DNA of 64,000 nucleotides from Pseudomonadota bacterium (GTDB lineage Bacteria; Pseudomonadota; Gammaproteobacteria; Ga0077536). Location: assembly GCA_016719885.1 (NCBI GenBank), contig JADJYF010000008.1:276204-340203 (forward strand), in the 5' to 3' direction. The notes beneath the pieces were generated by a model. The model did not search any database, had not been told where the DNA came from, and worked only from the letters and a program-made list of their open reading frames with translations. A program made the position numbers and the translations under genes. Position 1 is the first letter of the stretch. Each line of letters starts with the position of its first letter. Positions 27,455-35,688 of this stretch are shown here, piece after piece.

Positions 27455-28565
27455 GCCGACCTGTAGGTGCGATTTCAATCGCACATTGAAACGAAATCGC
27501 GGACCATAACGCCTGGCAATGTGCGAATAAATTCGCACCTACAAGGCGCGCAGTTGGCGCCGCCTCGGCCAGCGCCTGTAACTTACCGAACGCCGCCGCG
27601 CGGCTCAGGTACTTCATGCCGCAGTCGGGCGCGAGGATCAACCGCTCTGGCGCAACGAAGGGCAGCGCGCGCCGACTTCGCGCGGTCAAAGTCTCCACGC
27701 TTTCCACTTCGTTGTTGGACAGGTCGACCACGCCCAGCACGATGGTCTTGTTGGACAACTCCCTCAGCACGCCGAGATCGAGATGCGGCTGCGCCGCTTC
27801 GATGGAGACCTGGTCCACCACGCAGTCGGCGAGTTGCGCGAGAAACGCGTAGGCCTTGGGCTTGTTCGGCGACACCACGAAGCCGTAGCCGAAGCACAGG
27901 TGAATGCAGGTGGTGACGTTCACGCCCTGCAAGGCGCGGTTGATGGCTTTCACGCCGTAGCGGTTGGCGCCATCGGGATCTTCGCGCAGCCATGGCTCGT
28001 CGAGTTGGATGACGTCGGCGCCGGCGGCGGCCAGGTCGCGCAATTCTTCGTTGACCACGGCGGCGTAGGCCATCGCCACTTCCTCGGCGTCACCGTAATG
28101 GCAGTCGTAGGCTTGCTTGCTGAGCGTGAAGGGCCCGGGCAAGGTAATCTTCACTCGCCGCCCGGTATTGGCTTTCAGAAAACACAGGTCCTCGACTTCC
28201 ACCGCCGCCGGCCGCACCAGCGGCGCGACGATGCGCGGCAGCGGGATCTCGAAGCCCTGCACGTGCCGAATGAAGGGCTCCGCGAGATCCAGGCCACCGA
28301 GGCTGGTGGCAAAGCGGTTCGAATAACTCTCGCGGCGAATTTCGCCGTCGCTGATGACGTCGATACCGGCACGCTCCTGGTCACGAATGGCCAACAAGGT
28401 GGCGTCGTTTTGCGCTTCCGCGAGCCACGGCGCGGGCACCCGCCAGATGTCCGGCGCGCGCACCCGCGGCACGACCTTGGCGCGCAGCTTGTCGTGGTCG
28501 ACCAGCCATGCCGGTTGCGGATAGCTGCCGACCACCGTGGTGGCAAAGCGCTCGTCGGGTTGCAT
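27258..28565 (-). CDS. MetE C-terminal-domain-like methyltransferase, 3' end altered by repeats
   Basis: The core-MetE-like protein (about 435 residues) keeps the zinc and substrate site of cobalamin-independent methionine synthases: ITLPGPFTLSK, DVIQLDEPWL, TTCIHLCFGYG (His, Cys), SIEAAQPHLD (Glu) and APDCGMKYLSR (Cys). Family members usually end soon after FGKLQALAEAA. Here the frame continues through two REP elements, encoding VGANLFAHCQ, and then antisense to the LigB-like gene until 27258. The native stop has probably been lost near 27545. The start at 28565 has GAGGAC upstream. Short MetE-like proteins often act on substrates other than homocysteine. Confidence 0.78.
   Translation of the reverse strand: MQPDERFATTVVGSYPQPAWLVDHDKLRAKVVPRVRAPDIWRVPAPWLAEAQNDATLLAIRDQERAGIDVISDGEIRRESYSNRFATSLGGLDLAEPFIRHVQGFEIPLPRIVAPLVRPAAVEVEDLCFLKANTGRRVKITLPGPFTLSKQAYDCHYGDAEEVAMAYAAVVNEELRDLAAAGADVIQLDEPWLREDPDGANRYGVKAINRALQGVNVTTCIHLCFGYGFVVSPNKPKAYAFLAQLADCVVDQVSIEAAQPHLDLGVLRELSNKTIVLGVVDLSNNEVESVETLTARSRRALPFVAPERLILAPDCGMKYLSRAAAFGKLQALAEAAPTARLVGANLFAHCQALWSAISFQCAIEIAPTGRLRRWQTAPPCIPPRTAAARRCSTAVHLGRAPRQPWRYRCGSRNRPGRRRGKFLHRCRTSAPRDPG
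27462..27543. repeat. Inverted pair of REP-like elements (REPIN-like doublet)
   Basis: TGTAGGTGCGA-N6-TCGCACATTG at 27462-27488 faces CAATGTGCGAA-N3-ATTCGCACCTACA at 27517-27543, with 28 bases between. The two arms can fold into one large hairpin, the arrangement called REPIN in Pseudomonas. It lies between the ends of the LigB-like and MetE-like genes. Confidence 0.85.
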
Positions 28566-28664
28566 ATCACGTCCTCGTGCATCAGCCAGGCGCGCCGACC
28601 ATAGCACGGGTGACGGTGGCGGACGTCACTCCTACAATCAGCGCGCGCAAACAGGAAAACACAG

Positions 28665-29648
28665 ATGAAACTCGCGAGCCTGGTACAGGGTGGCCGTGAC
28701 GGCACGCTGGTGGTGGTCAACCGCCAGCTCACGCAAGCGGTGGCGGTGCCGAACATCGCCGTCACCTTGCAACAGGCGCTCGATGGGTGGGCGGATTGCG
28801 CGCCGCGCCTGGCCGAGGTCAGTGCCCGCTTGAATGATGGTGGGTGCAGCGATGCGTTTGACTTCGACGCGCGGCATTGCGCCAGCCCGCTGCCGCGCGC
28901 CTACCAGTTCCTCGACGGCTCGGTGTACCTGCACCACATGGAAAAGGCGCGCCGCGCCCGCGGTGTCGCCATGCCGCCCAATCACGAGACCGAGCCGCTC
29001 ATGTACCAGGGCCTGTCGGACAGCTTTCACGGGCCGTGTGACGATGTGCCGTTCGCCAGCGAAGCGCTGGAAATCGATTACGAAGCCGAGATCGCCATCA
29101 TCACCGACGATGTACCGATGGGCGTCGGCGCCGCCGAGGCGGCGCACCACATCAAGCTCATCATGCTCATGAACGACTGGACGGCGCGCGCGCTGACGCG
29201 CAGTGAATTGCCCAAGGGCTTCGGTTTCGTGCAATCGAAGCCGGCCTCGTCCTTCTCGCCGGTGGCGGTGACGCCGGACGAACTCGGCGCTGCCTGGCGG
29301 GACGCGCGCGTGCACCTGCCGCTGCTGTCCTTCGTCGATGGCGAGCGTATCGGCTGCCCGAATGCCGGTGACGACATGTTTTTCAGCTACGCCGATCTCA
29401 TCGCCCACGCCGCACGCACCCGGCGCCTGGCGGCCGGCACCATCATCGGCGCCGGCGCGGTGTCGAACCGCGACCCCGCCACCGGCCACGGCTGTATCGC
29501 CGAGGTGCGCGTCGACGAACAGGCCGAACATGGCGAGCCGCGTACGCCGTGGCTGCGCTTCGGCACGCGGGTCCGCATCGACATGCGGGACGCGAGCGGG
29601 CAGTCAGTGTGCGGAACGCTCGATCAGTGCGTGTGCCGCGCCAGGTAA
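28665..29648 (+). CDS. Fumarylacetoacetate hydrolase family protein
   Basis: The 327-residue protein has the bacterial fumarylacetoacetase-like layout: MKLASLVQGGRDGTLVVVN at the start, SPLPRAYQFLDGSVYLHHM, metal ligands in DYEAEIAIITDDVPMG, KGFGFVQSKPASSFSPVAVT and TRVRIDM near the end. These enzymes hydrolyse C-C bonds of fumarylacetoacetate-like diketo acids with Mg/Ca, as in homogentisate breakdown. Nearby ring-cleavage genes fit an aromatic role, but maleylacetoacetate isomerase and homogentisate dioxygenase are absent. It is divergent from the MetE-like gene. Confidence 0.88.
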   Translation: MKLASLVQGGRDGTLVVVNRQLTQAVAVPNIAVTLQQALDGWADCAPRLAEVSARLNDGGCSDAFDFDARHCASPLPRAYQFLDGSVYLHHMEKARRARGVAMPPNHETEPLMYQGLSDSFHGPCDDVPFASEALEIDYEAEIAIITDDVPMGVGAAEAAHHIKLIMLMNDWTARALTRSELPKGFGFVQSKPASSFSPVAVTPDELGAAWRDARVHLPLLSFVDGERIGCPNAGDDMFFSYADLIAHAARTRRLAAGTIIGAGAVSNRDPATGHGCIAEVRVDEQAEHGEPRTPWLRFGTRVRIDMRDASGQSVCGTLDQCVCRAR

Positions 29649-29690
29649 GCCCCCTCGCGCGGCCCGCGGCGCTTCAAGCGCGGGAAATCC

Positions 29691-30476
29691 TCACACCTTG
29701 TAGCCGCCATCCACCGACAGCACCTGGCCGGTGATGCCGTGGCCATCGTCGGATGCCAGCAGCACCGCCATCGGCCCGAGTTCGTCGGGCTCGACGATGC
29801 GGTTCTGCAGGCACTCGGCCGAGGCCTTGGCCTTGGCGGTGGCGGCATCGATGCCCCACGCCGCGCCGAGCATGTCCCAATCGAGCAGCGAGGTATTGGT
29901 CCAGCCCGGACACAGGCAGTTGACCGTCACGCCATGGGCCGCGACTTCGGTCGCCATGCCGCGCGTCAGGCCGACGATGCCGTGCTTGGCGGCGGTATAG
30001 GCCAACAGCCCGCCACCGCGTTTCGCATAGCCCGAGCCGATGTGGATGATGCGGCCCCAGCCCTGCTTGATCATGTGCGGCAGCGCTTCGCGCGACATGC
30101 GCTGCGCCGACACCAGGTTCAACATGATGTTGGCGACGAAGGCTTCGTCTTCGTGGCTGGCGGCGGCAAGCCCGGTGGCGGTCTTGGGCATCGCCACGCC
30201 GCCGGCGTTGTTGAACAGGATGTGGATGGCGCCGAGTTTCTCGACCACCGTCGCCACCGCGCGCTGGCTGTCCTCGTAGCTCATGGCATCGGCCACCACC
30301 GCCAGGCCGCGCACGCCGTGGGCCTCGATTTCCTTGACCACCTTGTCGAGTTCGCCCGCCGTGCGCGAAGTGATGGCGACGTCGGCGCCGGCCCGTGCGT
30401 ATGCCAATGCGATGGAGCGGCCGATGCCGCGTCCGCCGCCCGTGACCAGTGCCACCCGTTTGCTCAAGATCCCCAT
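29691..30476 (-). CDS. Short-chain dehydrogenase/reductase
   Basis: The 261-residue classical SDR has VALVTGGGRGIGRSIA, NNAGGV, the catalytic YTAAKHGIVGLTRGMA (Tyr-x-x-x-Lys) and the C-terminal SDDGHGITGQVLSVDGGYKV. The pattern fits 3-oxoacyl-ACP reductase-like or alcohol dehydrogenases of unknown substrate. ATG 30476 has AAGGAG about 10 bases before it, which decides the start over upstream codons. It is convergent with the FAH gene and divergent from the GMC gene. Confidence 0.87.
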   Translation of the reverse strand: MGILSKRVALVTGGGRGIGRSIALAYARAGADVAITSRTAGELDKVVKEIEAHGVRGLAVVADAMSYEDSQRAVATVVEKLGAIHILFNNAGGVAMPKTATGLAAASHEDEAFVANIMLNLVSAQRMSREALPHMIKQGWGRIIHIGSGYAKRGGGLLAYTAAKHGIVGLTRGMATEVAAHGVTVNCLCPGWTNTSLLDWDMLGAAWGIDAATAKAKASAECLQNRIVEPDELGPMAVLLASDDGHGITGQVLSVDGGYKV

Positions 30477-30676
30477 GTCGAATATCGCTCCTTCTGTCTC
30501 GTGATTACCTGTTGCGCGGCATTGTCGCTTTCCGCGCCGGGCTTTGCACGGTGCCGCGCTGGCGCGGCGTTGACCGCGATCAAGACGCGCGGGCAGTGGC
30601 GGCGGACGATCGTCTTTGGCTACCATCGACGCTTGGCGCGGCATCGCGCCGATTCGATTCGAGGCGGAGTGAAGTC

Positions 30677-32200
30677 ATGAGCAAGGGCATAGACATCGTA
30701 GTGATCGGCAGCGGCTTCGGCGGCTCGGTCAGCGCCGCGCGCCTCGCCGAGGCAGGTTTTCCGGTGACCCTGCTCGAGCGCGGTCCATGGCGCGACACCG
30801 TGCCGGTGCGCTCGATGGGCATCGCCAAACGCTCGGCCCTGCCGCGCGGCTGGCAGTTGCCGACGCGCCTGTTGCGCGCGGTCGGCGGCAACTGGATGCC
30901 CGGCAGCCGCGTCAAGCTCAGCAAGCACGGCCTGTTCGAATTGTTCTTCGCCAAGGGCCTGACCATCGCCTGCTCGTCCAACGTCGGCGGCGGCAGCCAC
31001 GTGTATTCCGCGGTCAACGTGCGGCCGCTCGCGGAAAAATACTGGGAAGGCCATCACGAGGCGATCTCCGACGCGGTGATGTCGCCGCATTACGACGCGG
31101 TGCTGGAACGCATGGGCTCGACCACGCCGATGGCCGATCACCGTATTCCCAACACCTCGGCCGCGCGCTTCAAGGACAACCCGGTGCTGGAGCCGGCGGC
31201 GCCGCCGCCCGATCCGCGCCTGGGCTATCTCTTGCCCGAAGATCCGGACAACCCGGTCAAGATCACCGACGACCACGGCGTCGAGCGTTACGAGGTCGAC
31301 TACAAGGGCAACGACGACGGCTTCCTGGGCTCACCCAAGGGCGGCAAGACCACGCTCGACACGGTGTATCTCGCGCCCGCGCTCAAGCAGGGCTTGAAGG
31401 TGCGCGACATGGCCGAAGTCACCGCCATCGTGCGCCTCGGCAATGAGCCCGACGCGCGCTATCGCATCGAGTACATCGACCATCACAGCGGCGAGCGTGA
31501 AGCGATCACCGCCAGCCACGTGATCCTGGCGGCCGGAACGCTCAACACCCTGCGCATTCTCTTGCACAGCCGCGACGTGATCGGCGGCCTGAGTGGCATG
31601 CCGCGGCTCGGCAAACACTTTGGCAGCAATGGCGATTATTTCGGCTTCTGGGATTACAACCAGCCGGGCCTCGATCAAACCCTGGGCCTGCCCACCACCG
31701 GCGGCGTGCGGCCGCGCGGTGACAACGACGCGCCGATGATAGGCGGCGGCGGCCTGCCGTCGGTCGACAGCTATCCCTTGCCCAAGGCGGTGCGCGAACG
31801 CTTGAAGCGCGGCACCATGATTGCGGGCCTGGGTGAGGACGACATGTGCGGCACGGTCAGCTTGCGTGGCGGCAAGCTGCATATCGAGTACGACACCAGC
31901 CGCAGCCCGATCTTCAAGCGCATCAAGGACACCTTCGAGAAGATGGCGGCGGCGACCGGCAAGAAAATCTACGCGCCCAAGACACCCATCACCGTGCACC
32001 CGACCGGCGGCGCCTGCCTCGGCACCAGCATCGACAATGGCGTGGTCGGCGCCGACGGCCAGGTGTTCGACAATCCCGGGCTCTACGTGGCCGATGCGGC
32101 GGCGCTGCCGCGCGCGCCGGGCGGACCGCCGTCCATGACCATCGCGGCGTGGTCCGACCATCTCGCCACCGAGTTCATCGCCAGGCACAAGCCACGCTGA
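30677..32200 (+). CDS. GMC-family FAD oxidoreductase (cholesterol-oxidase-like)
   Basis: The 507-residue protein begins DIVVIGSGFGGSVSAARLAE, an FAD-binding motif, followed by LLERGPWR. GMC features follow: CSSNVGGGSHVYSAVNV, LAAGTLNTLRILLHS, and at the end HPTGGACLGTSIDNGVV then LYVADAAALPRAPGGPPSMT. This architecture is that of cholesterol oxidase/steroid-type and alcohol-oxidising GMC enzymes. The exact substrate is not readable. There is no Tat signal, so it is probably cytoplasmic. Confidence 0.85.
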   Translation: MSKGIDIVVIGSGFGGSVSAARLAEAGFPVTLLERGPWRDTVPVRSMGIAKRSALPRGWQLPTRLLRAVGGNWMPGSRVKLSKHGLFELFFAKGLTIACSSNVGGGSHVYSAVNVRPLAEKYWEGHHEAISDAVMSPHYDAVLERMGSTTPMADHRIPNTSAARFKDNPVLEPAAPPPDPRLGYLLPEDPDNPVKITDDHGVERYEVDYKGNDDGFLGSPKGGKTTLDTVYLAPALKQGLKVRDMAEVTAIVRLGNEPDARYRIEYIDHHSGEREAITASHVILAAGTLNTLRILLHSRDVIGGLSGMPRLGKHFGSNGDYFGFWDYNQPGLDQTLGLPTTGGVRPRGDNDAPMIGGGGLPSVDSYPLPKAVRERLKRGTMIAGLGEDDMCGTVSLRGGKLHIEYDTSRSPIFKRIKDTFEKMAAATGKKIYAPKTPITVHPTGGACLGTSIDNGVVGADGQVFDNPGLYVADAAALPRAPGGPPSMTIAAWSDHLATEFIARHKPR

Positions 32201-32251
32201 CGACGCTGGCCGACACCGCGAGGATGTCGGCCCACAGGCCCGTGCAGCGGC

Positions 32252-33307
32252 TCAGCGCTTGCGTGCTGTTGCCGGCTTGCGCTTGCTCGTCGACTTCTTG
32301 GCAACGCTCTTCTTGGCCGGCGCCAGCGCATCGAACAAGCGCGACTTCGGGTATTCCGCGCCGACCACGTGCTGCAGGGTGCCGAGCCTCACCATCTGGT
32401 AAGTGCGGATGCGAAACGCCGGGTCGCAGGACATGCGCACGTAGAGATCGCGCGGCGTGACACCGTAGTCCTCTTCCAGCCACTCCATGAGATTGCGCGT
32501 GGCGTCGTATACCGCCTGTTCCATCGGCAGGTTGATACCGACCGCGACGATGCTGTCACCCTTGTCGATGCGCACGCAGGGCAGGCGCTTGTTCTTGATG
32601 ACGGACACCGACATCTGCACCGTGGCGCGGGTCTCGTCGGCGATGCCGGTGAACTCGGTATCCCCTTGCCCGCCGTGCACGTCGCCGACGTACAAGAGTC
32701 CGCCGTCGTTGTAGGAATTGAGATAGATGGTGTGGCCGGGGCAGATGTCACGGCAGTCGATGTTGCCGCCGAACGGCCCCTGGCCGAGCACCGAGGTCAC
32801 CACTTCACGCTCGGGCGCGGTGGCGAGCGTGCCGATGAAAGGCTCGAGCGGCCAACTCAGGGTGTCCGAGTATTTCGCCGTGCCATCGCGGGTGTGACCG
32901 CTCGGCCCCGGCAGGTGCTCGATGACGTGAACGTAGCCTTCGGCGCAGTCCTTGTAACGCAGGGAATCTCCCAACGGCCCCATGCCCGGCAGCGCCCCGG
33001 AAAAACCGTAGCGCCAGGGATCGATCCAGTCGATCTTGACCGCCAGCACGTCACCGGCCTTGCAGCCCTCGACGAAGATCGGCCCGACCACCGGGTTGAA
33101 CAGGCCGGGGGTGCGCTTGGCGAGCCGCGCAAAGTGCGCGCCGGCGAATCCCTGCACGGTGGGCTTGTCGCTGTCGTCGGAGATCATGCCCGACAGCGCA
33201 TCATCGGTTTCAATCTGGAAGACTTCGCCGGGCTTGACCCGCATGCACGGCTTGTCGCGGTTGTCGAAGGCGTATTTCTGGACTTTGCGGCGTTTGATCT
33301 TTTGCAC
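32252..33307 (-). CDS. Acetamidase/formamidase family protein
   Basis: The FmdA/AmdA-type protein shows KIDWIDPWRYGFSGALPGMG, GTLATAPEREVVTSVLGQGPFGGN (quoted in part), LYVGDVHGGQGDTEFTG and DPAFRIRTYQMV, all conserved in this family of amide hydrolases that release ammonia from formamide or acetamide. GTG 33307 is preferred as start because GGAGGGG lies 7 bases before it. ATG 33322 and TTG 33325 are alternatives lacking a good site. An odd Lys/Arg-rich tail (KKSVAKKSTSKRKPATARKR) of about 20 residues ends the protein and could bind nucleic acid or membrane. Confidence 0.85.
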   Translation of the reverse strand: MQKIKRRKVQKYAFDNRDKPCMRVKPGEVFQIETDDALSGMISDDSDKPTVQGFAGAHFARLAKRTPGLFNPVVGPIFVEGCKAGDVLAVKIDWIDPWRYGFSGALPGMGPLGDSLRYKDCAEGYVHVIEHLPGPSGHTRDGTAKYSDTLSWPLEPFIGTLATAPEREVVTSVLGQGPFGGNIDCRDICPGHTIYLNSYNDGGLLYVGDVHGGQGDTEFTGIADETRATVQMSVSVIKNKRLPCVRIDKGDSIVAVGINLPMEQAVYDATRNLMEWLEEDYGVTPRDLYVRMSCDPAFRIRTYQMVRLGTLQHVVGAEYPKSRLFDALAPAKKSVAKKSTSKRKPATARKR

Positions 33308-33372
33308 GGGGCCCCCTCCCATCAAGGTTCACCGCAGTATATCGCCACAGCGGTGCGCGCCCACACGTCGGC

Positions 33373-34465
33373 TCACGCGCTGCGCGTTGCCCCCATGCGC
33401 TGGAAAGGCGCCTCCACGTAATGATGAAAGACCACCGCCACGGCAAGGCTCGCGGCATAGGCTCCCGACCATCGCCGACCAGGCTTGAAGCGGCGACAGC
33501 GGCAGGCGCGAGAACCACGCGTTGACGACCAGGCAGATCGGAAAGTGCACCAGGAACAGGCTGAACGAGATGCGGCCTAGCCACGCAACCGCGGCATTGG
33601 CTGGCCAGTGTTGCAGGAAACGCCGGTGTGCTGCGAGCACGATGAGCACGGCCGTCAACGCCGCAACCAGCAGGCGCGGCCGCCAGTCGACGATTAACGC
33701 CGTGACCACCAGGGCCAGGTAACTGCCCAGCAACCACGGCGGGCTGCTGCCCTCCAGCGTCCAGCGCAACAACATGCCGAGAAAATAGCTGCCGAAGAAA
33801 TACACCGCCCAATGATCGAAGGCCGCATCGCGGTTGAACCAGAACAGGGAAGCGGCGGCCAGCACACCGAACACGCCGCGGCTGGCAACGACAATGGCAT
33901 GGTCGTGCAGCGACAATCGTGGCAACCAACAGCGCAGCACCGCGCTCACCGTCAGCACCAGTATGAACAGTTGGAAGTCCACCGCCAGGTACCAGATGCC
34001 GGCGCTCAGGGCTTCAAATCCGAGCAGATCCTGCAGGTAGAAAGCGTGGGCCAGCAGTTGCAGCACGCTGGGTGCCGCCGATATGGATCGGTGATCCATC
34101 CACGTGTCGGCCACCGCGTTGGCGACGACGGCCAACCCCAACGTGACGAGATAGGGGCCGCCGGTACGCAGATAACGTCGCCCGACTTCGCGCAGGAAGC
34201 CGCGCAGATCGAGCGCCGGCAAACGCTCTATATGTTGCGCCGTGACAAAGCCGCCGATAACCAGGAAGACCTGAACCGCCATGCGCCCATGGTGATGGAG
34301 GATGTCGATGACAAACGGAGTGAGGGGCCGGGCAACGTCGGACAGGGGACCGTAGAACGCGAGATGGTGCCAGACGATGAGTTGCGCGGCGACGGCGCGC
34401 AGTCCGTCGATGAAACGCAGGCGGCCGCTGACGGCGGGTAAAAACGAAATGGCGATGGCACTCAT
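33373..34465 (-). pseudogene. Acyltransferase family 3 membrane protein with a late frameshift
   Basis: About 10 hydrophobic segments follow RLRFIDGLRAVAAQLIVWHH, the acyltransferase-3 N-terminal motif with its Arg and His, and HHGRMAVQVFLVIGGFV. The family adds acyl groups to sugars and lipopolysaccharide. Up to LQAWSAMVG the frame is normal. Removing one base from the CCC at 33464-33466 lets it continue as AYAASLAVAVVFHHYVEAPF and stop at 33373, the expected family ending. As written, the frame instead runs to 33329 with no similarity. This is an extra base in a short run, so a sequence error is possible. Confidence 0.75.
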
Positions 34466-34645
34466 GCCCCGAGAAACCCCATCCCCTGACGCGCGAGCGC
34501 TGCAATAGTGACCACTGGGCCTGCGCGACAGGGTAGAACATCAGGCTTGATTGGGGCTTGCACCGGCGGACTGTGCTGGGCAGGAACCCAATCTTGGCTT
34601 AACCGCTGCGACGGTGGGGGATTGTAACGTGAGGCGCGGAGCGAT

Positions 34646-34700
34646 GGGTTCGCTTCTCACTCTCTCTCCGCCACATATGCAAAAGGCCCCTATTGGGGCC
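34646..34700 (+). repeat. tRNA-Ser 3'-end fragment plus terminator, copy A
   Basis: GGGTTCG near 34646 followed by CTCTCTCTCCGCCA (34660-34673) and the hairpin AAAAGGCCCC-TATT-GGGGCC repeats the T-arm, acceptor 3' strand, CCA and downstream terminator of the intact tRNA-Ser at 34978-35068, but on the plus strand. No 5' half of a tRNA is present, so it is a remnant. Confidence 0.7.
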
Positions 34701-34823
34701 TCGATGTGGATGCCGCAAAGCTTGTTGGGTTTGGGGCGTTGGGGGCGGCTCCTTGGAGAGAAAGCGAAACAGAAGGGTTTTTAACTCCCAGGAAAGGCCT
34801 GTTGGGGCCGGTGGGATTGCCTC

Positions 34824-34902
34824 GCAAACGCTTGTTGCGTTTGCTCGCCCCTGCGGGGCGCCGCTGCTTCGCTGCGGCGGCCAATCGTCCTTTGGACGAT
34901 TG
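34824..34902. other. Cluster of consecutive perfect stem-loops
   Basis: Within 80 bases are GCAAACG-7-CGTTTGC (34824-34844), CGCCCC-TGC-GGGGCG (34846-34860), a weaker GCCGC/GCGGC stem (34860-34878) and CAATCGTCC-TTT-GGACGATTG (34882-34902). A degraded version of the first (GCAAAGCTTGTTGGGTTT) lies near 34715. The 510-base region 34466-34977 has no credible gene and seems built from duplicated units. Confidence 0.6.
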
Positions 34903-34911
34903 TCGAACGTA

Positions 34912-34970
34912 GGGTTCGGCTCTCAATCTCTCTCCGCCATATATGCAAAAGGCCCCTGTTGGGGCCTTTT
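34912..34970 (+). repeat. tRNA-Ser 3'-end fragment plus terminator, copy B
   Basis: AGGGTTCGG, then AATCTCTCTCCGCCATATAT and the AAAAGGCCCC-TGTT-GGGGCCTTTT hairpin, again copy the 3' end of tRNA-Ser and its terminator. The copy faces the real tRNA, so that the two share one terminator and form an inverted repeat of about 30 bases per arm. Confidence 0.7.
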
Positions 34971-34972
34971 GC
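34945..34972 (-). terminator. Terminator downstream of tRNA-Ser (bidirectional)
   Basis: GGCCCC-TGTT-GGGGCC (34951-34966) is a perfect 6-bp stem with tetraloop, extended by AAAA and TTTT on each side. It starts 6 bases after the tRNA 3' end and works in either direction because A and T runs flank both sides. Confidence 0.85.
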
Positions 34973-34977
34973 ATATA

Positions 34978-35068
34978 TGGCGGAGAGAGAGGGATTCGAA
35001 CCCTCGATGGGCTTTTGACCCATACTCCCTTAGCAGGGGAGTGCCTTCAGCCGCTCGGCCATCTCTCC
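34978..35068 (-). tRNA. tRNA-Ser (anticodon GCT)
   Basis: Read on the minus strand the 91-base gene starts GGAGAGATGGCCGAGCGGCT and has a D-arm (GCCGAGCGGCTGAAGGC) and an anticodon loop CTGCTAA with GCT. A long variable arm follows, typical of class II tRNA-Ser, then T-arm GAGGGTTCGAATCCCTC and acceptor TCTCTCC-G with encoded CCA. All stems pair. It lies downstream of csrA, as in Pseudomonas. A strong terminator follows. Confidence 0.97.
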
Positions 35069-35321
35069 GGAGGCGCACAGAATAACCGCGCAACGCGGCA
35101 GGGTAAAGGTGAAATCGGGGCTCGGGGAATTCGTCGGTCGTTGGACTCGGACGTGGGCCATGCATCGGGCGCCAGGGAGCCGGCGAGGTCAAAAAGTCTT
35201 GGGTCGGTCGGCGCCGGAGGTGGCGCTGGAACTGGTGAGGAGAGACGGTCAGGTCGGGCTTGGGACCTTTCCGATCAAAGCGTCGATACGTTTCCTGGTA
35301 TCGCTTGATCCGCTCCGCGAG

Positions 35322-35516
35322 TTATTTCGCCTGGTTGGCGACGTCCTCGCCACCTTCCTGTTGGATGCGCTGGTAGATTTCTTCGCGGTGCACCGAGACT
35401 TCTTTCGGTGCATTCACACCGATACGAACCTGGTTACCCTTTATTCCCAACACGGTGACATTCACGTTGTCACCGATCATCAATGACTCTCCAACCCGTC
35501 TGGTTAATATCAGCAT
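35322..35516 (-). CDS. csrA: Carbon storage regulator CsrA
   Basis: The 64-residue protein is a full-length CsrA: MLILTRRVGESLMIGDNVNV, then VLGIKGNQVRIGVNAPKEVS, then VHREEIYQRIQ. The RNA-binding residues at both ends (Leu4/Arg6/Arg7 and Arg44 in VHREEI) are kept. CsrA binds GGA motifs in mRNA leaders and controls central metabolism, motility and biofilm. Its own ribosome site is ATGGAGA. It follows lysC by 172 bases on the same strand, the usual gammaproteobacterial order. Confidence 0.97.
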   Translation of the reverse strand: MLILTRRVGESLMIGDNVNVTVLGIKGNQVRIGVNAPKEVSVHREEIYQRIQQEGGEDVANQAK

Positions 35517-35688
35517 ACCGTTTCTCCATATGACTTAACGGCGCTCCTGCGACGCTAGCGGTTGATAAACAATAACTGCCTCGTTCGGACGCTCCCGAAT
35601 TCGACAACTATCTTTCCCTGACAATTCAATTCTATCGACTGGCAAGGAAAAAATCCTGGACCACGCGTCACAAATGTCTGCCTGTTTG

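Noticed and set aside
35109..35486. Plus-strand open frame overlapping csrA
   Set aside because: It is mostly antisense to csrA, has no ribosome site and no recognisable motif.
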